From positions 1 to 58,061 of the forward strand of contig NZ_FXTL01000020.1 of assembly GCF_900182665.1 (NCBI RefSeq): a DNA stretch of 58,061 nucleotides, read 5' to 3'. The position numbers and the translations under genes were made by a program. This document shows, piece by piece, positions 24,100 through 32,236 of the stretch (within the stretch, counting starts at the first letter, position 1; every line of letters begins with the position of its first letter). Origin of the DNA: Propioniciclava tarda (GTDB taxonomy: Bacteria > Actinomycetota > Actinomycetes > Propionibacteriales > Propionibacteriaceae). The notes below the pieces were generated by a model. It saw only the letters and a list, made by a program, of their open reading frames with translations, was not told the DNA's origin and did not search any database.

Positions 24100-24120
24100 G
24101 GGTCTTCCTTGATCCGTGGG

Positions 24121-24504
24121 CTAGTTGTCGATGACGACGTTGGTCGCTTTGACGCGGGCGGTGGTCACGACGCCAGGGGCGAGGCCCAGTTCGTGGACGG
24201 CTTCGGTGCTGATCAGGGCCACGACGCGGAAGGGTCCGCATTGGAGTTCGACCTGGCTCATGACGGTGTCGGAGACGACTCGGGTCACGAGTCCGCGGAA
24301 CTGGTTGCGGGCGCTGGTGTGCTCGGGTCCGCCCGGGTCGCCCGCCAGGTCCTGCGCGAACTGGGCCAACTGGACGCCGTCGACGACGCGGCGTCCGGAC
24401 TCGTCCGTGGACGCCTCGAGGCGTCCGGCGTCGATCCAGCGGCGCAGAGTGTCGTCGCTGACGTTGAGGAGCTGGGCGGCGTCGCTGATCCGATACTGCG
24501 GCAT
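24121..24504 (-). CDS. helix-turn-helix/TOBE molybdenum-responsive protein
   Basis: A 127-residue protein: residues 1-50 are a MerR/excisionase-type DNA-binding domain (YRISDAAQLLNVSDDTLRRWIDAGRL), and residues 65-127 a single TOBE (Mop) domain (NQFRGLVTRVVSDTVMSQVEL to RVKATNVVID) that binds molybdate or tungstate. Such proteins usually stand next to modABC and are taken as molybdate-dependent regulators in place of ModE. It is the first gene of the mod operon. TATTGT 7 nt upstream of the ATG suggests a leaderless message. Confidence 0.85.
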   Translation of the reverse strand: MPQYRISDAAQLLNVSDDTLRRWIDAGRLEASTDESGRRVVDGVQLAQFAQDLAGDPGGPEHTSARNQFRGLVTRVVSDTVMSQVELQCGPFRVVALISTEAVHELGLAPGVVTTARVKATNVVIDN

Positions 24505-24511
24505 GGGCAGG

Positions 24512-24517
24512 ACAATA
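24512..24517 (-). promoter_or_regulatory. -10 hexamer of leaderless mod operon transcript
   Basis: TATTGT (minus strand) ends 7 nt before the ATG at 24504. Confidence 0.45.
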
Positions 24518-24565
24518 TCACCGCATCTGCGGCGAATGGTGCCTCAAAGATCTTCGCAGGCGCGG

Positions 24566-24943
24566 CTAGACGTTGCGGCAGTCCTGGACGCAGCCGTCCT
24601 TGTCGGCCCAGGCGGGGCCATCGGCGTGATCGCCGGGCCGGTGCAGGATCGCCGTCTCGGGGTGCACCGTGATGGTCGATGCGTCGTGGACGCCGTGCCC
24701 GTCGACGATCAGTGTGTGCCCGTGGCGCACCGTGGGGGGCCAGACCAGGGTGACCGCAGGGTTGGCGTCCAGGTTCAACCGCGCCTGCATCGAGGTGCTC
24801 GGGATCGTCACGGAGCTCTCGGTGACGACCGGATCGACGGCGTTGACCTTGACGATGCCAGCGGACGACACCGTGAGCAGGTAGGCGTGATCGAAGTCGG
24901 CCGTGGTCTCGGCCAGCCGCGCCAGATCGACCTTGATGGACAT
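24566..24943 (-). CDS. pyridoxamine 5'-phosphate oxidase-family (split-barrel flavin) protein
   Basis: A 125-residue single-domain protein of the FMN-binding split-barrel fold. The pattern IKVDLARLAETTADFDHAYLL, ARLNLDANPAVTLVWPP and LIVDGHG is typical of small actinobacterial PNPOx-like proteins, which may bind F420 or FMN. The C-terminal DGCVQDCRNV keeps the family's two cysteines. Substrate unknown. The ATG has GGGAGAGGAAG upstream. It is divergent from the lipoprotein pseudogene. Confidence 0.75.
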   Translation of the reverse strand: MSIKVDLARLAETTADFDHAYLLTVSSAGIVKVNAVDPVVTESSVTIPSTSMQARLNLDANPAVTLVWPPTVRHGHTLIVDGHGVHDASTITVHPETAILHRPGDHADGPAWADKDGCVQDCRNV

Positions 24944-25022
24944 AGGTGCTTCCTCTCCCTGGTTCGGCTGAATCTAGTCGCCAACGGTGAGTACGGCGAG
25001 GGGACGCCGGCGCCCGGCTAAC

Positions 25023-25574
25023 GTGCTGGCCGAGCGTATGACGGTCGCCTCAGCCCTCCTGATGGTTTCGTTGACCGCGGGTTGCTCCGCCGGAACCTCG
25101 GCGCCTATCGCGCCGACGTCCACGTCGACGACTGCCACCTCCAGCACGTCTGCACCCGCGGCGCAGCAGACCCAGCTGTTCGTCGCGAACGGCGCCTGCC
25201 CGGACGCCGCCGCGATCAGCAAGCTGGCCGGAATCTCGCTCGCTCGGGTGACTCCGTCCGGGGGTTCGGGCTGCAGCTACAAGGCGGAGGACTTCGGCGT
25301 CCACCTCTGGAACAGCGACGACTTCGCTCGTGACGTGCTGCCCGTGTAGAACGGCAAGCCAGCTGACCGAAGCACCTTGCCGTCGGGGGCGCTCCGATCA
25401 TTCCTAGACGGCTCTTTGGACAACACCTGCTCCGTGTGGGATCGCAGTTCATGCGGTGCGACGCCCTTGGTCACCTTCGTCACCGTGGAGACGGTAGCGG
25501 TGGTTCTCGACGGCCAGTCCAAGGCGCCTGGCTGGCTGATCGACGCCATCAAGCACGCTCGCTGGAGCGAGTAA
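25023..25574 (+). pseudogene. small lipoprotein interrupted by one in-frame amber codon
   Basis: From the GTG at 25023 the frame codes for a signal peptide ending SLTAGC, a Ser/Thr-rich linker and a domain with paired cysteines (NGACPDAAAIS, SGCSYK). It stops at TAG 25347-25349, after DVLPV. The same frame then reads on for 74 codons (NGKPADRSTLPSG to AIKHARWSE) to a TAA at 25572, with two more cysteines (NTCSVWDRSSC). Codon bias and composition continue across the stop, so the ancestral product was about 183 residues. It is either a recent nonsense mutant, a sequencing error or, less likely, a read-through product. The ATG at 25038 is an alternative start. Family not recognised. Confidence 0.65.
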
Positions 25575-25591
25575 AGGACGATCGCCCCGGG

Positions 25592-27166
25592 TCAGCGGCC
25601 CAGCCGGACGACCCGGTCGCAGCGGGCGACGACCTCGGGGTCGTGGGTGATGACCAGGGTGGGGCACCCGGACGTCGAGGTCCACAGGTCATCGAGCAGT
25701 GCAGCGGCGGTCTCGGGGTCGAGGTGTTCGCTCGGCTCGTCCAAAATGATCGTCGCGTAGTCGCCGACGAAGAGTCTGGACGCCGCGAGCCGCCTCGCCT
25801 CGCCGCCGGACAGGGTCGAGCCGAGTTCGCCGACGGCCAACGCAGGATCGACGGGGAGGCCAGCCCGGGCGAGAGCGTCGACGACCTGGGCCGCCGAGGC
25901 GTCCTTGTTGCCGATCTTGACGTTCTCGGCGACGGAGGTGGTGAAGATGTGGGCGTCCTGGGCGAGGTAGCCGAGGCGTCCGCGGGTGGTGACGGTCCCA
26001 GCTAGCGGCGGGATCAAGCCCAGGATCGTGGCAGCAACGGTCGTCTTGCCGATGCCGGACGGTCCCACCAGGGCGACCCGTTCTCCCGGACCGACGCGCA
26101 GGTCGAGGTGCTCGACCAGCGGCTGGCCGCCCGGCCAGCCGACGGTCACGTCATCCAGCTGGATCAAGAGGTCGGACGCCGCGGCCGCCGTCGTCTGCGG
26201 CGTCAGGTCTCCGCGTCCGACGAGCGGCTCGTCCAGGACGGACTGGACGCGGTCGAGAGCGACGCGGGCGCGGGTGAAGGTCTGGGCGGCCTTGGCGAAG
26301 TCGCCGAAGACCTCGTGCAAGGCAAGGGGAGTGAGGGCCAGGACCGCGAGCATCGTTCGGTCGAGCGTGCCGGCCGCGACGGCTGGCCCGCCGATGGCGA
26401 GGGCAGCGACGACCGCGATCCCCGCGGCGGCCACCTGGATGGCGGTCGCGATGCCCCGCGAGAAGGCCGCGCGCTGCTCGGCGCGGCGCAGGGCGGCGTC
26501 GGCGGCGATGAGGCGATCGAGGGCGGCGGCGTCCGCGCCGTAGGCAACGAGGTCGGGTGCCGTCCGGGCGAGTTCGTGGACGACATCGGCCAGTGCGCCG
26601 CGGGCGGGGACGGCTGCGGCGTCCGTGCTGCGCGAGAGTGACTGCGCGAGCAGGGGCGCGACCACGGCGGCGAGCAGCGACGTGGCCAGCAGGACCAGGG
26701 CGCTCGGCAGGTTGAACGTCGCCAGGATCGCCGTCGTGGCGACGATCACGATGCCGCCCGCGACAAGGGGCACGAACACGCGGACGACCACGTCCAAGAT
26801 GGCCTCGACGTCGGCGACGACCCGGGTGAGCAGGTCGCCGCGGCGGCGTCCGAGCAGGGTGGTCTGCGCCAGGCGTTCGTAGGTCAGCAGCCGAAGCGCC
26901 GACTGCATGCGCAGGCCGAGATCGTGGCCGACGAGGCGTTCGACGTAGCGGAAGAGTCCGCGGCTGATTCCGAAGAACCGGACGCCGACCGCGGCGACCG
27001 CCAAGGCCTGCTCGGGCGGGTGCTCGGCGGCCCGGGACAGCATCCAGGCGGCGGTGCCCATCAGCGCGACCGAGGCGCCGGACGCCAACGCGGCGAGCAG
27101 CACCGATCCGGCGACCCGCAGTCGCGGGCGGTCGATGCCGCCTAGGAGCTTCCAGATCAAGTTCAT
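25592..27166 (-). CDS. cydC: ABC exporter CydC
   Basis: CydC (524 residues) pairs with CydD to form the exporter of glutathione/cysteine-type thiols, with haem as effector, needed for cytochrome bd assembly. Six membrane segments occupy residues 1-310. The nucleotide-binding domain has Walker A GPSGIGKTT, the signature LSGGEARRLAASRL and Walker B TIILDEPSEHLD. It starts 4 nt inside the end of cydD and is the last gene of cydABDC. It faces the interrupted lipoprotein gene 17 bp away. Confidence 0.92.
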   Translation of the reverse strand: MNLIWKLLGGIDRPRLRVAGSVLLAALASGASVALMGTAAWMLSRAAEHPPEQALAVAAVGVRFFGISRGLFRYVERLVGHDLGLRMQSALRLLTYERLAQTTLLGRRRGDLLTRVVADVEAILDVVVRVFVPLVAGGIVIVATTAILATFNLPSALVLLATSLLAAVVAPLLAQSLSRSTDAAAVPARGALADVVHELARTAPDLVAYGADAAALDRLIAADAALRRAEQRAAFSRGIATAIQVAAAGIAVVAALAIGGPAVAAGTLDRTMLAVLALTPLALHEVFGDFAKAAQTFTRARVALDRVQSVLDEPLVGRGDLTPQTTAAAASDLLIQLDDVTVGWPGGQPLVEHLDLRVGPGERVALVGPSGIGKTTVAATILGLIPPLAGTVTTRGRLGYLAQDAHIFTTSVAENVKIGNKDASAAQVVDALARAGLPVDPALAVGELGSTLSGGEARRLAASRLFVGDYATIILDEPSEHLDPETAAALLDDLWTSTSGCPTLVITHDPEVVARCDRVVRLGR

Positions 27167-29082
27167 CGGACGCCCCCGGCTCCGTCGGTGGGCTCAGCAA
27201 GTGGCCCTTCGGCAGGCTCAGGGGACGGCCCTTCGGTGGCCTTGGGCAACCGTCCGTTGGCTGAGCCTGTCGAAGCCCCGCCGCGATCGTCCGTGGGGCC
27301 GCCGATCTCGATGACTGCGTCCGCTTCGGCGATGACGGCGGGCCGGTGGCTCACCACGACCGCCGCGACCCCGAGTGAGCGCAGGCCGTGGAGCAGGGTG
27401 GCCTCGGCGTCGGCGTCCAGGCCGGCGGTGGGCTCGTCGAGCAGCAGCAGGTCAGCATGGCCGTGCGTGATCCGGAGGAGGGCGCGGGCCGTCGCGACCC
27501 TGCGCCGTTCGCCGGCCGAGAGACCCTGCCCGTCGTCGCCCACGGGGTGATCGAGGCTCAGTTCGGGTCCGCCGGCGGCGTCCAGGGCGGACCGCAGGTC
27601 GGCGTCCGAGGCGCCGGGGAAACCGAGGCGAACGTTGTCGCCGACGGTGCCGGAGATCATGCCGGGGTTCTGCCCGACGTACGCGAGGCGGCGCCGCCAG
27701 GAGTCCAGCGCGGTGTCGTTCAGGGGCTGACCGTCTATAAGAATGCGGCCCTGACTAGGCCGGATGAACCCGAGTAGCGAGTTCAGCACCGTTGTCTTGC
27801 CGCCCCCTGAGGGTCCGGTGAGGACCAGGAACTGACCAGGTCGGACGCTGAAGCTCACCCCCTCGACCGCCGGCGACGACGTCCCCGGGTAGGTGTGCCC
27901 CACCCGTTCGGCGGCGATCAGCCACGGACGGTCATCCCCGCTCAGGATGGTGGTGGATTCGACCCCGACATCGGGGGCAATTTCACCGCGATCTTTCGGC
28001 GCGGCCGCTACGCCAGGCTCCGCCGGGTCGATCAGCGCGAACGCGGCCTCGGCGGCCGCCATGCCGTCGGCGCTGTCGTGGTAATGCACGCCCACCTGGC
28101 GCACGGGCAGGTACACCTCGGGTGCGAGGATCAGGACGAAGAGCGCGGCGGTGAGGTCCATCTGGTCGAAGAGCACCCGGAACCCGGTCGTCACGGCCAC
28201 GATGGCCACGCTCAACGTTGCGAGCAATTCCAAGACCAGGGCCGACAGGAACGAGATCCGCAGCGTGGTCATGGTCTCGGCGCGGTGCGCGGCTTCGGTG
28301 CGCCGCAGTCCCTCGGCCTGGGCGCGGGCGCGTCCGAAGACCTGCAGGGTGGGCAGTCCTTCGACGAGGTCCGCGAAGTGGCGCGCCAGCCGGGTCTGCA
28401 GCGAGAAGCGGCGGCGGGTCCGGGCCTCGGTGGTCCAGCCGACGAGCGCCATGAAGAACGGGATCAACGGCAGGGTCAACGCGACGATGACCGTGCTGAG
28501 CAGGTCGGTCGTCAGCACGGCGACGCCGACGATCACCGGTACGACCACGGCGAGCACCAGCTGCGGCAGATACTTGGAGTAGAAACCGTCGAGGGCGTCC
28601 AGGCCCTGGGTGACCAGGGTGACGAGTCCGCCGGTGGACGCCTCACAGTCCAGTGGACGCTCCAGCCGGGCGCGCATGATGTCGACCCGCAGCTGCGACT
28701 TGACGGACGCCGCCGCGCGCTGCGCGAGCCACTGGTTCAGCCAGGCGAGCACGGCCTTTCCGGCGAACACCGCAGCCAGCGGCACGAGGAAGCGCAAGGC
28801 CGGACCGGCGTCCCCGGTCGCGAAAACCCCACCGATGGACCGCGACAGGATCCAGGCCTGGGCGATGGTCAACAGGGCGCCCACGGCGCCGACGACGACC
28901 AGCGCCACCAGGAACCAGCGGGTCGCGGACGCGCGCCGGACCAGGCGGGGATCGATCGGGCCGCGACGGCGTCCGGGCCCGGACGACCCTTGGGACGCCC
29001 GCGCCGCGGCCGGATCTGTGGACGCGCCAAAGACGGCGCCCGCATCGCGGACGCCGTCCTTGGGTGTTGTGGTGGCCGACAT
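27163..29082 (-). CDS. cydD: ABC exporter CydD
   Basis: CydD (639 residues) is the partner half-transporter. After a 50-residue basic N-terminus there are six membrane segments, then an ATPase domain with Walker A GPSGGGKTT, the signature LSAGERRRVATARAL and Walker B LLLLDEPTAGLD. The ending is odd: the last 40 residues (from RGGASTGSANG to TDGAGGVR) are low-complexity and coincide with a cluster of the dispersed CTTCGACAGGCTCAG repeat, so the C-terminus has been extended or replaced by that element. It overlaps cydB by 1 nt. Confidence 0.92.
   Translation of the reverse strand: MSATTTPKDGVRDAGAVFGASTDPAAARASQGSSGPGRRRGPIDPRLVRRASATRWFLVALVVVGAVGALLTIAQAWILSRSIGGVFATGDAGPALRFLVPLAAVFAGKAVLAWLNQWLAQRAAASVKSQLRVDIMRARLERPLDCEASTGGLVTLVTQGLDALDGFYSKYLPQLVLAVVVPVIVGVAVLTTDLLSTVIVALTLPLIPFFMALVGWTTEARTRRRFSLQTRLARHFADLVEGLPTLQVFGRARAQAEGLRRTEAAHRAETMTTLRISFLSALVLELLATLSVAIVAVTTGFRVLFDQMDLTAALFVLILAPEVYLPVRQVGVHYHDSADGMAAAEAAFALIDPAEPGVAAAPKDRGEIAPDVGVESTTILSGDDRPWLIAAERVGHTYPGTSSPAVEGVSFSVRPGQFLVLTGPSGGGKTTVLNSLLGFIRPSQGRILIDGQPLNDTALDSWRRRLAYVGQNPGMISGTVGDNVRLGFPGASDADLRSALDAAGGPELSLDHPVGDDGQGLSAGERRRVATARALLRITHGHADLLLLDEPTAGLDADAEATLLHGLRSLGVAAVVVSHRPAVIAEADAVIEIGGPTDDRGGASTGSANGRLPKATEGPSPEPAEGPLAEPTDGAGGVR
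27188..27277. repeat. dispersed repeat cluster at the 3' end of cydD
   Basis: Decayed and intact copies (GGCTCAGC, CTTCGGCAGGCTCAGGGG, TTGGCTGAGCCTGTCGAAGC) translated as the CydD tail. Confidence 0.7.
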
Positions 29083-30158
29083 TACGCCGGGGTCAGCTCC
29101 TTCTCGTCAGGCATGTTGACCGTGCCCAGACGACGTGAGAAGACCTTGTAGTTCCAGGCCGTGTACCCCAGGACGATCGGCACGAAGATTACCGCGGCGA
29201 TCGTCATGAGCACGAGGGTCGACTCGGACGAGGCGGCGACGGTCACGTCCAGCGCCGTCTTCACCTTGGCGGAGTTGAAGCCCATGGTCGGGAACATCCG
29301 GACGAAGATCATCACCGTGACGAACGCCGTGGCGGCGGCCGTCCCGATGAAGGCGATGCCGTCACGACCCTGCTGGCCGAACCACCACGAGGCCACGAGG
29401 CCCAGGGCGGCGAGGACGAGCAGCACCCAGCCGAACAGTCCGGCGGAGTAGGCCAGCTGGAACCACAGCAGGTAGATCGCGCCGCCGACGATGGCCACGA
29501 GGCCGGCCTTGGACGCGAACGCGCGGGCCTTGTCGTGGACCTCGCCCTTGGTCTTGAGGGCCAGGTAGTTGGCGCCGTGGAACAGGAACAGCACGACCAG
29601 CACGATGCCGCCCAGCAGCGCGAACGGGCTGAACAGCTGCCAGAAGTACGGCTTGCCGTCGAGGACGTAAAGCGAGTCGTTGCCGGGAGCGGTCACCACA
29701 GGCAGGCCGATGATGAAGTTCGCGAAGCCGACGCCGAACACGAGCGCGACGATGAACGAGCCGATGCTGGCCATCCAGTCGAACGTGTTACGCCACTTGG
29801 TCTCGGGGTTCTTGGCTCGGTACTCAAACGACACGCCACGGATGATGAGGCCGACGAGGATGAGGAACAGCGGCAGGTACAGGCCCGAGAACAGGGTGGC
29901 GTACCAGCCGGGGAAGGCGGCGAAGGTTGCGCCACCGGCGGTCAGCAGCCAGACCTGGTTGCCGTCCCAGACGGGGCCGATGGTGTTGACGATGACCCGC
30001 TTCTCCTTCTCGGTCTTGCCGAGGAAGGGGATCAGCATGGCGACGCCGTAGTCGAAGCCCTCGAGGACGAGGTACCCGATCCACAGGACGCACACCAGGA
30101 TGAACCAGACGATCTGCAGAGCCGTGGGGCTCGTAGCGAGAAGATTCATGGTGGTCAC
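29082..30158 (-). CDS. cydB: cytochrome bd oxidase subunit II CydB
   Basis: CydB (358 residues) is the second core subunit of the bd-type menaquinol oxidase. About eight to nine membrane segments are visible, and the family blocks YLVLEGFDYGVAML, GPVWDGNQVWLLTAGGATFAAFP and the C-terminal VPIVLGYTAWNYKVFSRRL are intact. It follows cydA by 6 bp and has GGAGTGACCACC just before the ATG. Confidence 0.96.
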   Translation of the reverse strand: MTTMNLLATSPTALQIVWFILVCVLWIGYLVLEGFDYGVAMLIPFLGKTEKEKRVIVNTIGPVWDGNQVWLLTAGGATFAAFPGWYATLFSGLYLPLFLILVGLIIRGVSFEYRAKNPETKWRNTFDWMASIGSFIVALVFGVGFANFIIGLPVVTAPGNDSLYVLDGKPYFWQLFSPFALLGGIVLVVLFLFHGANYLALKTKGEVHDKARAFASKAGLVAIVGGAIYLLWFQLAYSAGLFGWVLLVLAALGLVASWWFGQQGRDGIAFIGTAAATAFVTVMIFVRMFPTMGFNSAKVKTALDVTVAASSESTLVLMTIAAVIFVPIVLGYTAWNYKVFSRRLGTVNMPDEKELTPA

Positions 30159-30164
30159 TCCTTC

Positions 30165-31679
30165 CTAGTACGCGAACGTGAGCGGGGCGTCGGCGTCGGT
30201 GAGCACCTTGGGCTCGGTGACGGCCGGCAGGCCGAGACGGACGTACTTGTTGAACAGGCCGAGCTCGACGACAGCGAGGACGCCGTAGAGGAGCGTGTAG
30301 CCGATGCAGGTGATCAGGACCTCAGCCGCGCTGACGCCGGGGGAGACTCCGGACGCCGTCGGCAGGACGCCGTTGACGAGCCAGGGCTGCCGGCCGATCT
30401 CGGTGAAGATCCAGCCGAAGCTGATGCCGAAGAGCGGGGCGAGCGGGGCGACCCAGAAGATCGTCTTCCACAGGCCGTTGTCCTTCGGGACGCCGCCCTT
30501 GCGGAGCGTCCACAGGGTGAAGGCGCCGATGGCCATGGCGAGGAAGCCGAGGCCCATCATGATGCGGAACGTCCAGTAGGACGTGGGGATGTTCGGGGCC
30601 CAGTCCCAGCCGGAGTTCGGATCGGCCTTGAGGGCGGCGATCTTCGCCTTCAGCGTGGCGTACGAGGTCTTCTGGAGCTCGTTCGTCGGGGTGATCAGCG
30701 TGCCGGACTCGTAGGCCTTGGTGAGGTCGTTGATGCCCTCGACCTTGCCGTCGAAGTTGCCGGTCGCCAGGAAGGACAGCATGCACGGGACCTTGATGAT
30801 CGGCGTGACGGCCTGCTTGCCGTCCATCGAGCCGATGGTCAGGATCGAGAAGTCGGCGCACTTTCCGTCGCCGCCTTCGGTCGTGTACAGGCCCTCGGCA
30901 GCGGCCATCTTCATGGGCTGCACTTCGGTCATGATCTTGCCCTGGATGTCACCGGTGATGCAGACCAGCAGGCCCGCGCCCAGCAGCACCCACGCGCCGA
31001 ACTTCGTGGCGAAGCGGTGCGCGCCGGCGTCCGGGTTCTTGGCAGCGTTGCCAATCTTCGCCAGGTGCCAGCCGCTGACGGCGACCATGAGGCCACCGAC
31101 GGTCATCCACGCGCTGGTGATGACGTGGGCGAAGGTGACCAGTGAGACCGGGTTGAGCAACACGGCGCCGAAGTCGGTCATGTGCGCGCGGTTGAGGGCG
31201 GCGTCGTAGATCGCGCCGACCGGGTTCTGCATCCACGCGTTGGCGGCGAGGATGAAGATCGCGGACAGGTTGGTGCCGATGGCGGCCAGCCAGATCGAGG
31301 TCAGGTGGACCTTCTTGGGCAGACGATCCCAGCCGAAGATCCACATGCCGATGAAGGTGGACTCCAGGAAGAAGGCCAGCAGGGCCTCGAGCGCCAGCGG
31401 GGCACCGAAGATGTCGCCCACGAAGCGGCTGTACTCGGACCAGTTCATGCCGAACTGGAACTCCTGGACGATGCCGGTCACGACGCCCATGGCGAAGTTG
31501 ATCAGGAAGAGCTTGCCGTAGAACTTGGTGAGACGGAGGTACTTGAGGTCACCCGAACGGACCCACAGCGTCTGCAAGATGGCGGTGATGATGCTCAGGG
31601 CGAGCGTCACCGGAACGAAGAAGAAGTGGTAGACCGTGGTGATCCCGAATTGCCATCTGGCAATGGTTTCAGCGTTCAT
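30165..31679 (-). CDS. cydA: cytochrome bd oxidase subunit I CydA
   Basis: CydA (504 residues) carries haems b558, b595 and d and reduces oxygen at very low tension without pumping protons. H18 in YHFFF is the expected haem ligand of the first segment; the quinol-loop element EIGRQPWLVNG is present; the Q-loop is of the short type. I start at ATG 31679, matching the family start (MNAETIARWQFG), not the upstream GTG at 31715. TAGATT lies exactly 7 nt before the ATG and there is no Shine-Dalgarno, so the message is probably leaderless, and a BlaI-type operator covers that -10. Confidence 0.96.
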   Translation of the reverse strand: MNAETIARWQFGITTVYHFFFVPVTLALSIITAILQTLWVRSGDLKYLRLTKFYGKLFLINFAMGVVTGIVQEFQFGMNWSEYSRFVGDIFGAPLALEALLAFFLESTFIGMWIFGWDRLPKKVHLTSIWLAAIGTNLSAIFILAANAWMQNPVGAIYDAALNRAHMTDFGAVLLNPVSLVTFAHVITSAWMTVGGLMVAVSGWHLAKIGNAAKNPDAGAHRFATKFGAWVLLGAGLLVCITGDIQGKIMTEVQPMKMAAAEGLYTTEGGDGKCADFSILTIGSMDGKQAVTPIIKVPCMLSFLATGNFDGKVEGINDLTKAYESGTLITPTNELQKTSYATLKAKIAALKADPNSGWDWAPNIPTSYWTFRIMMGLGFLAMAIGAFTLWTLRKGGVPKDNGLWKTIFWVAPLAPLFGISFGWIFTEIGRQPWLVNGVLPTASGVSPGVSAAEVLITCIGYTLLYGVLAVVELGLFNKYVRLGLPAVTEPKVLTDADAPLTFAY

Positions 31680-31686
31680 GCGGCGC

Positions 31687-31692
31687 AATCTA
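31687..31692 (-). promoter_or_regulatory. -10 hexamer of the leaderless cydA transcript
   Basis: TAGATT (minus strand), 7 nt before the cydA ATG, overlapping operator copy 1. Confidence 0.5.
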
Positions 31693-31708
31693 CTACCGCG
31701 CGTCGTAG
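31690..31708. promoter_or_regulatory. BlaI-type operator, copy 1 (cydA side)
   Basis: CTACTAC-N5-GTCGTAG, a 19-bp near-palindrome (6 of 7 arm bases pair). The identical arms recur 32 bp away. It overlaps the cydA -10, so binding would block cydA transcription. Confidence 0.65.
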
Positions 31709-31721
31709 CTCGCACACGTTT

Positions 31722-31740
31722 CTACTACAAACGGTCGTAG
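31722..31740. promoter_or_regulatory. BlaI-type operator, copy 2 (regulator side)
   Basis: CTACTAC-N5-GTCGTAG with the same arms and spacer length as copy 1, but a different spacer. It covers the expected -35 region of the divergent regulator gene, which suggests autorepression. Confidence 0.65.
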
Positions 31741-31757
31741 ACGCCTCAAGCCGCCGG

Positions 31758-31763
31758 TACAGT
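31758..31763 (+). promoter_or_regulatory. -10 hexamer of the leaderless blaI-like transcript
   Basis: TACAGT, 7 nt before the ATG at 31771, mirroring the arrangement at cydA. Confidence 0.5.
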
Positions 31764-31770
31764 GTTCCGC

Positions 31771-32229
31771 ATGGCGGTCTTGGGTGACCTCGAGCAGCAC
31801 GTGATGGCGGTGCTGTGGCGCGCCCAACGCCCCTTGTCGGTGCGTGAAACGCACGAGCTGCTGCACTACAACCGCGAGGTCGCGTACACGACGGTGATGA
31901 CCGTCTTGGACCGTCTCGCCAAGAAGAACGTCGTCGCCCGCGAGCTCGATGGCCGCGCGTGGCTGTATCGCTCGCTCAAGTCGTGCGTGGACCTGCACGC
32001 CGACGAGATTCTTGGGCTCTTGGCGGGGTGCGGTGAGGGTCACGTCCGCTCGATCCTGGCTCAGATCGATGCTCGGATGGGCGAGGTCGTCGTTGCTGGG
32101 CAGGACTCCTGCATGACGACCGGCGACCCGGCCTGGACGCCGCCCGCCCGGTCCTGCGCCTTCCTGGCCGCCTGTCGCGCCGCCGAGCTGAACTGCGGCG
32201 ACTGCCCGTCGTCTCGGGCCGCCAGCTAG
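31771..32229 (+). CDS. BlaI/MecI-family repressor with Cys-rich tail, divergent from cydABDC
   Basis: A 152-residue protein. Residues 1-72 are a BlaI/MecI/CopY winged helix (LGDLEQHVMAVLW, AYTTVMTVLDRLAKKNVV, with the wing following). Members normally end near 120-130 residues. Here the second half carries seven cysteines (72, 87, 114, 129, 135, 142, 145), including C-x5-C-x6-C-x2-C, so it may bind a metal, haem or Fe-S cluster or respond to redox state. It starts 91 bp from cydA and the gap holds two matching operators. It is the evident local regulator of bd oxidase and of itself. The signal it senses is inference only; no BlaR-type protease gene is nearby. Confidence 0.85.
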   Translation: MAVLGDLEQHVMAVLWRAQRPLSVRETHELLHYNREVAYTTVMTVLDRLAKKNVVARELDGRAWLYRSLKSCVDLHADEILGLLAGCGEGHVRSILAQIDARMGEVVVAGQDSCMTTGDPAWTPPARSCAFLAACRAAELNCGDCPSSRAAS

Positions 32230-32236
32230 CGTCCGG

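Noticed and set aside
24100-24565. A molybdenum cofactor riboswitch near mod/moa
   Set aside because: The gaps before these operons are too short and several transcripts seem leaderless; no candidate fold was seen.
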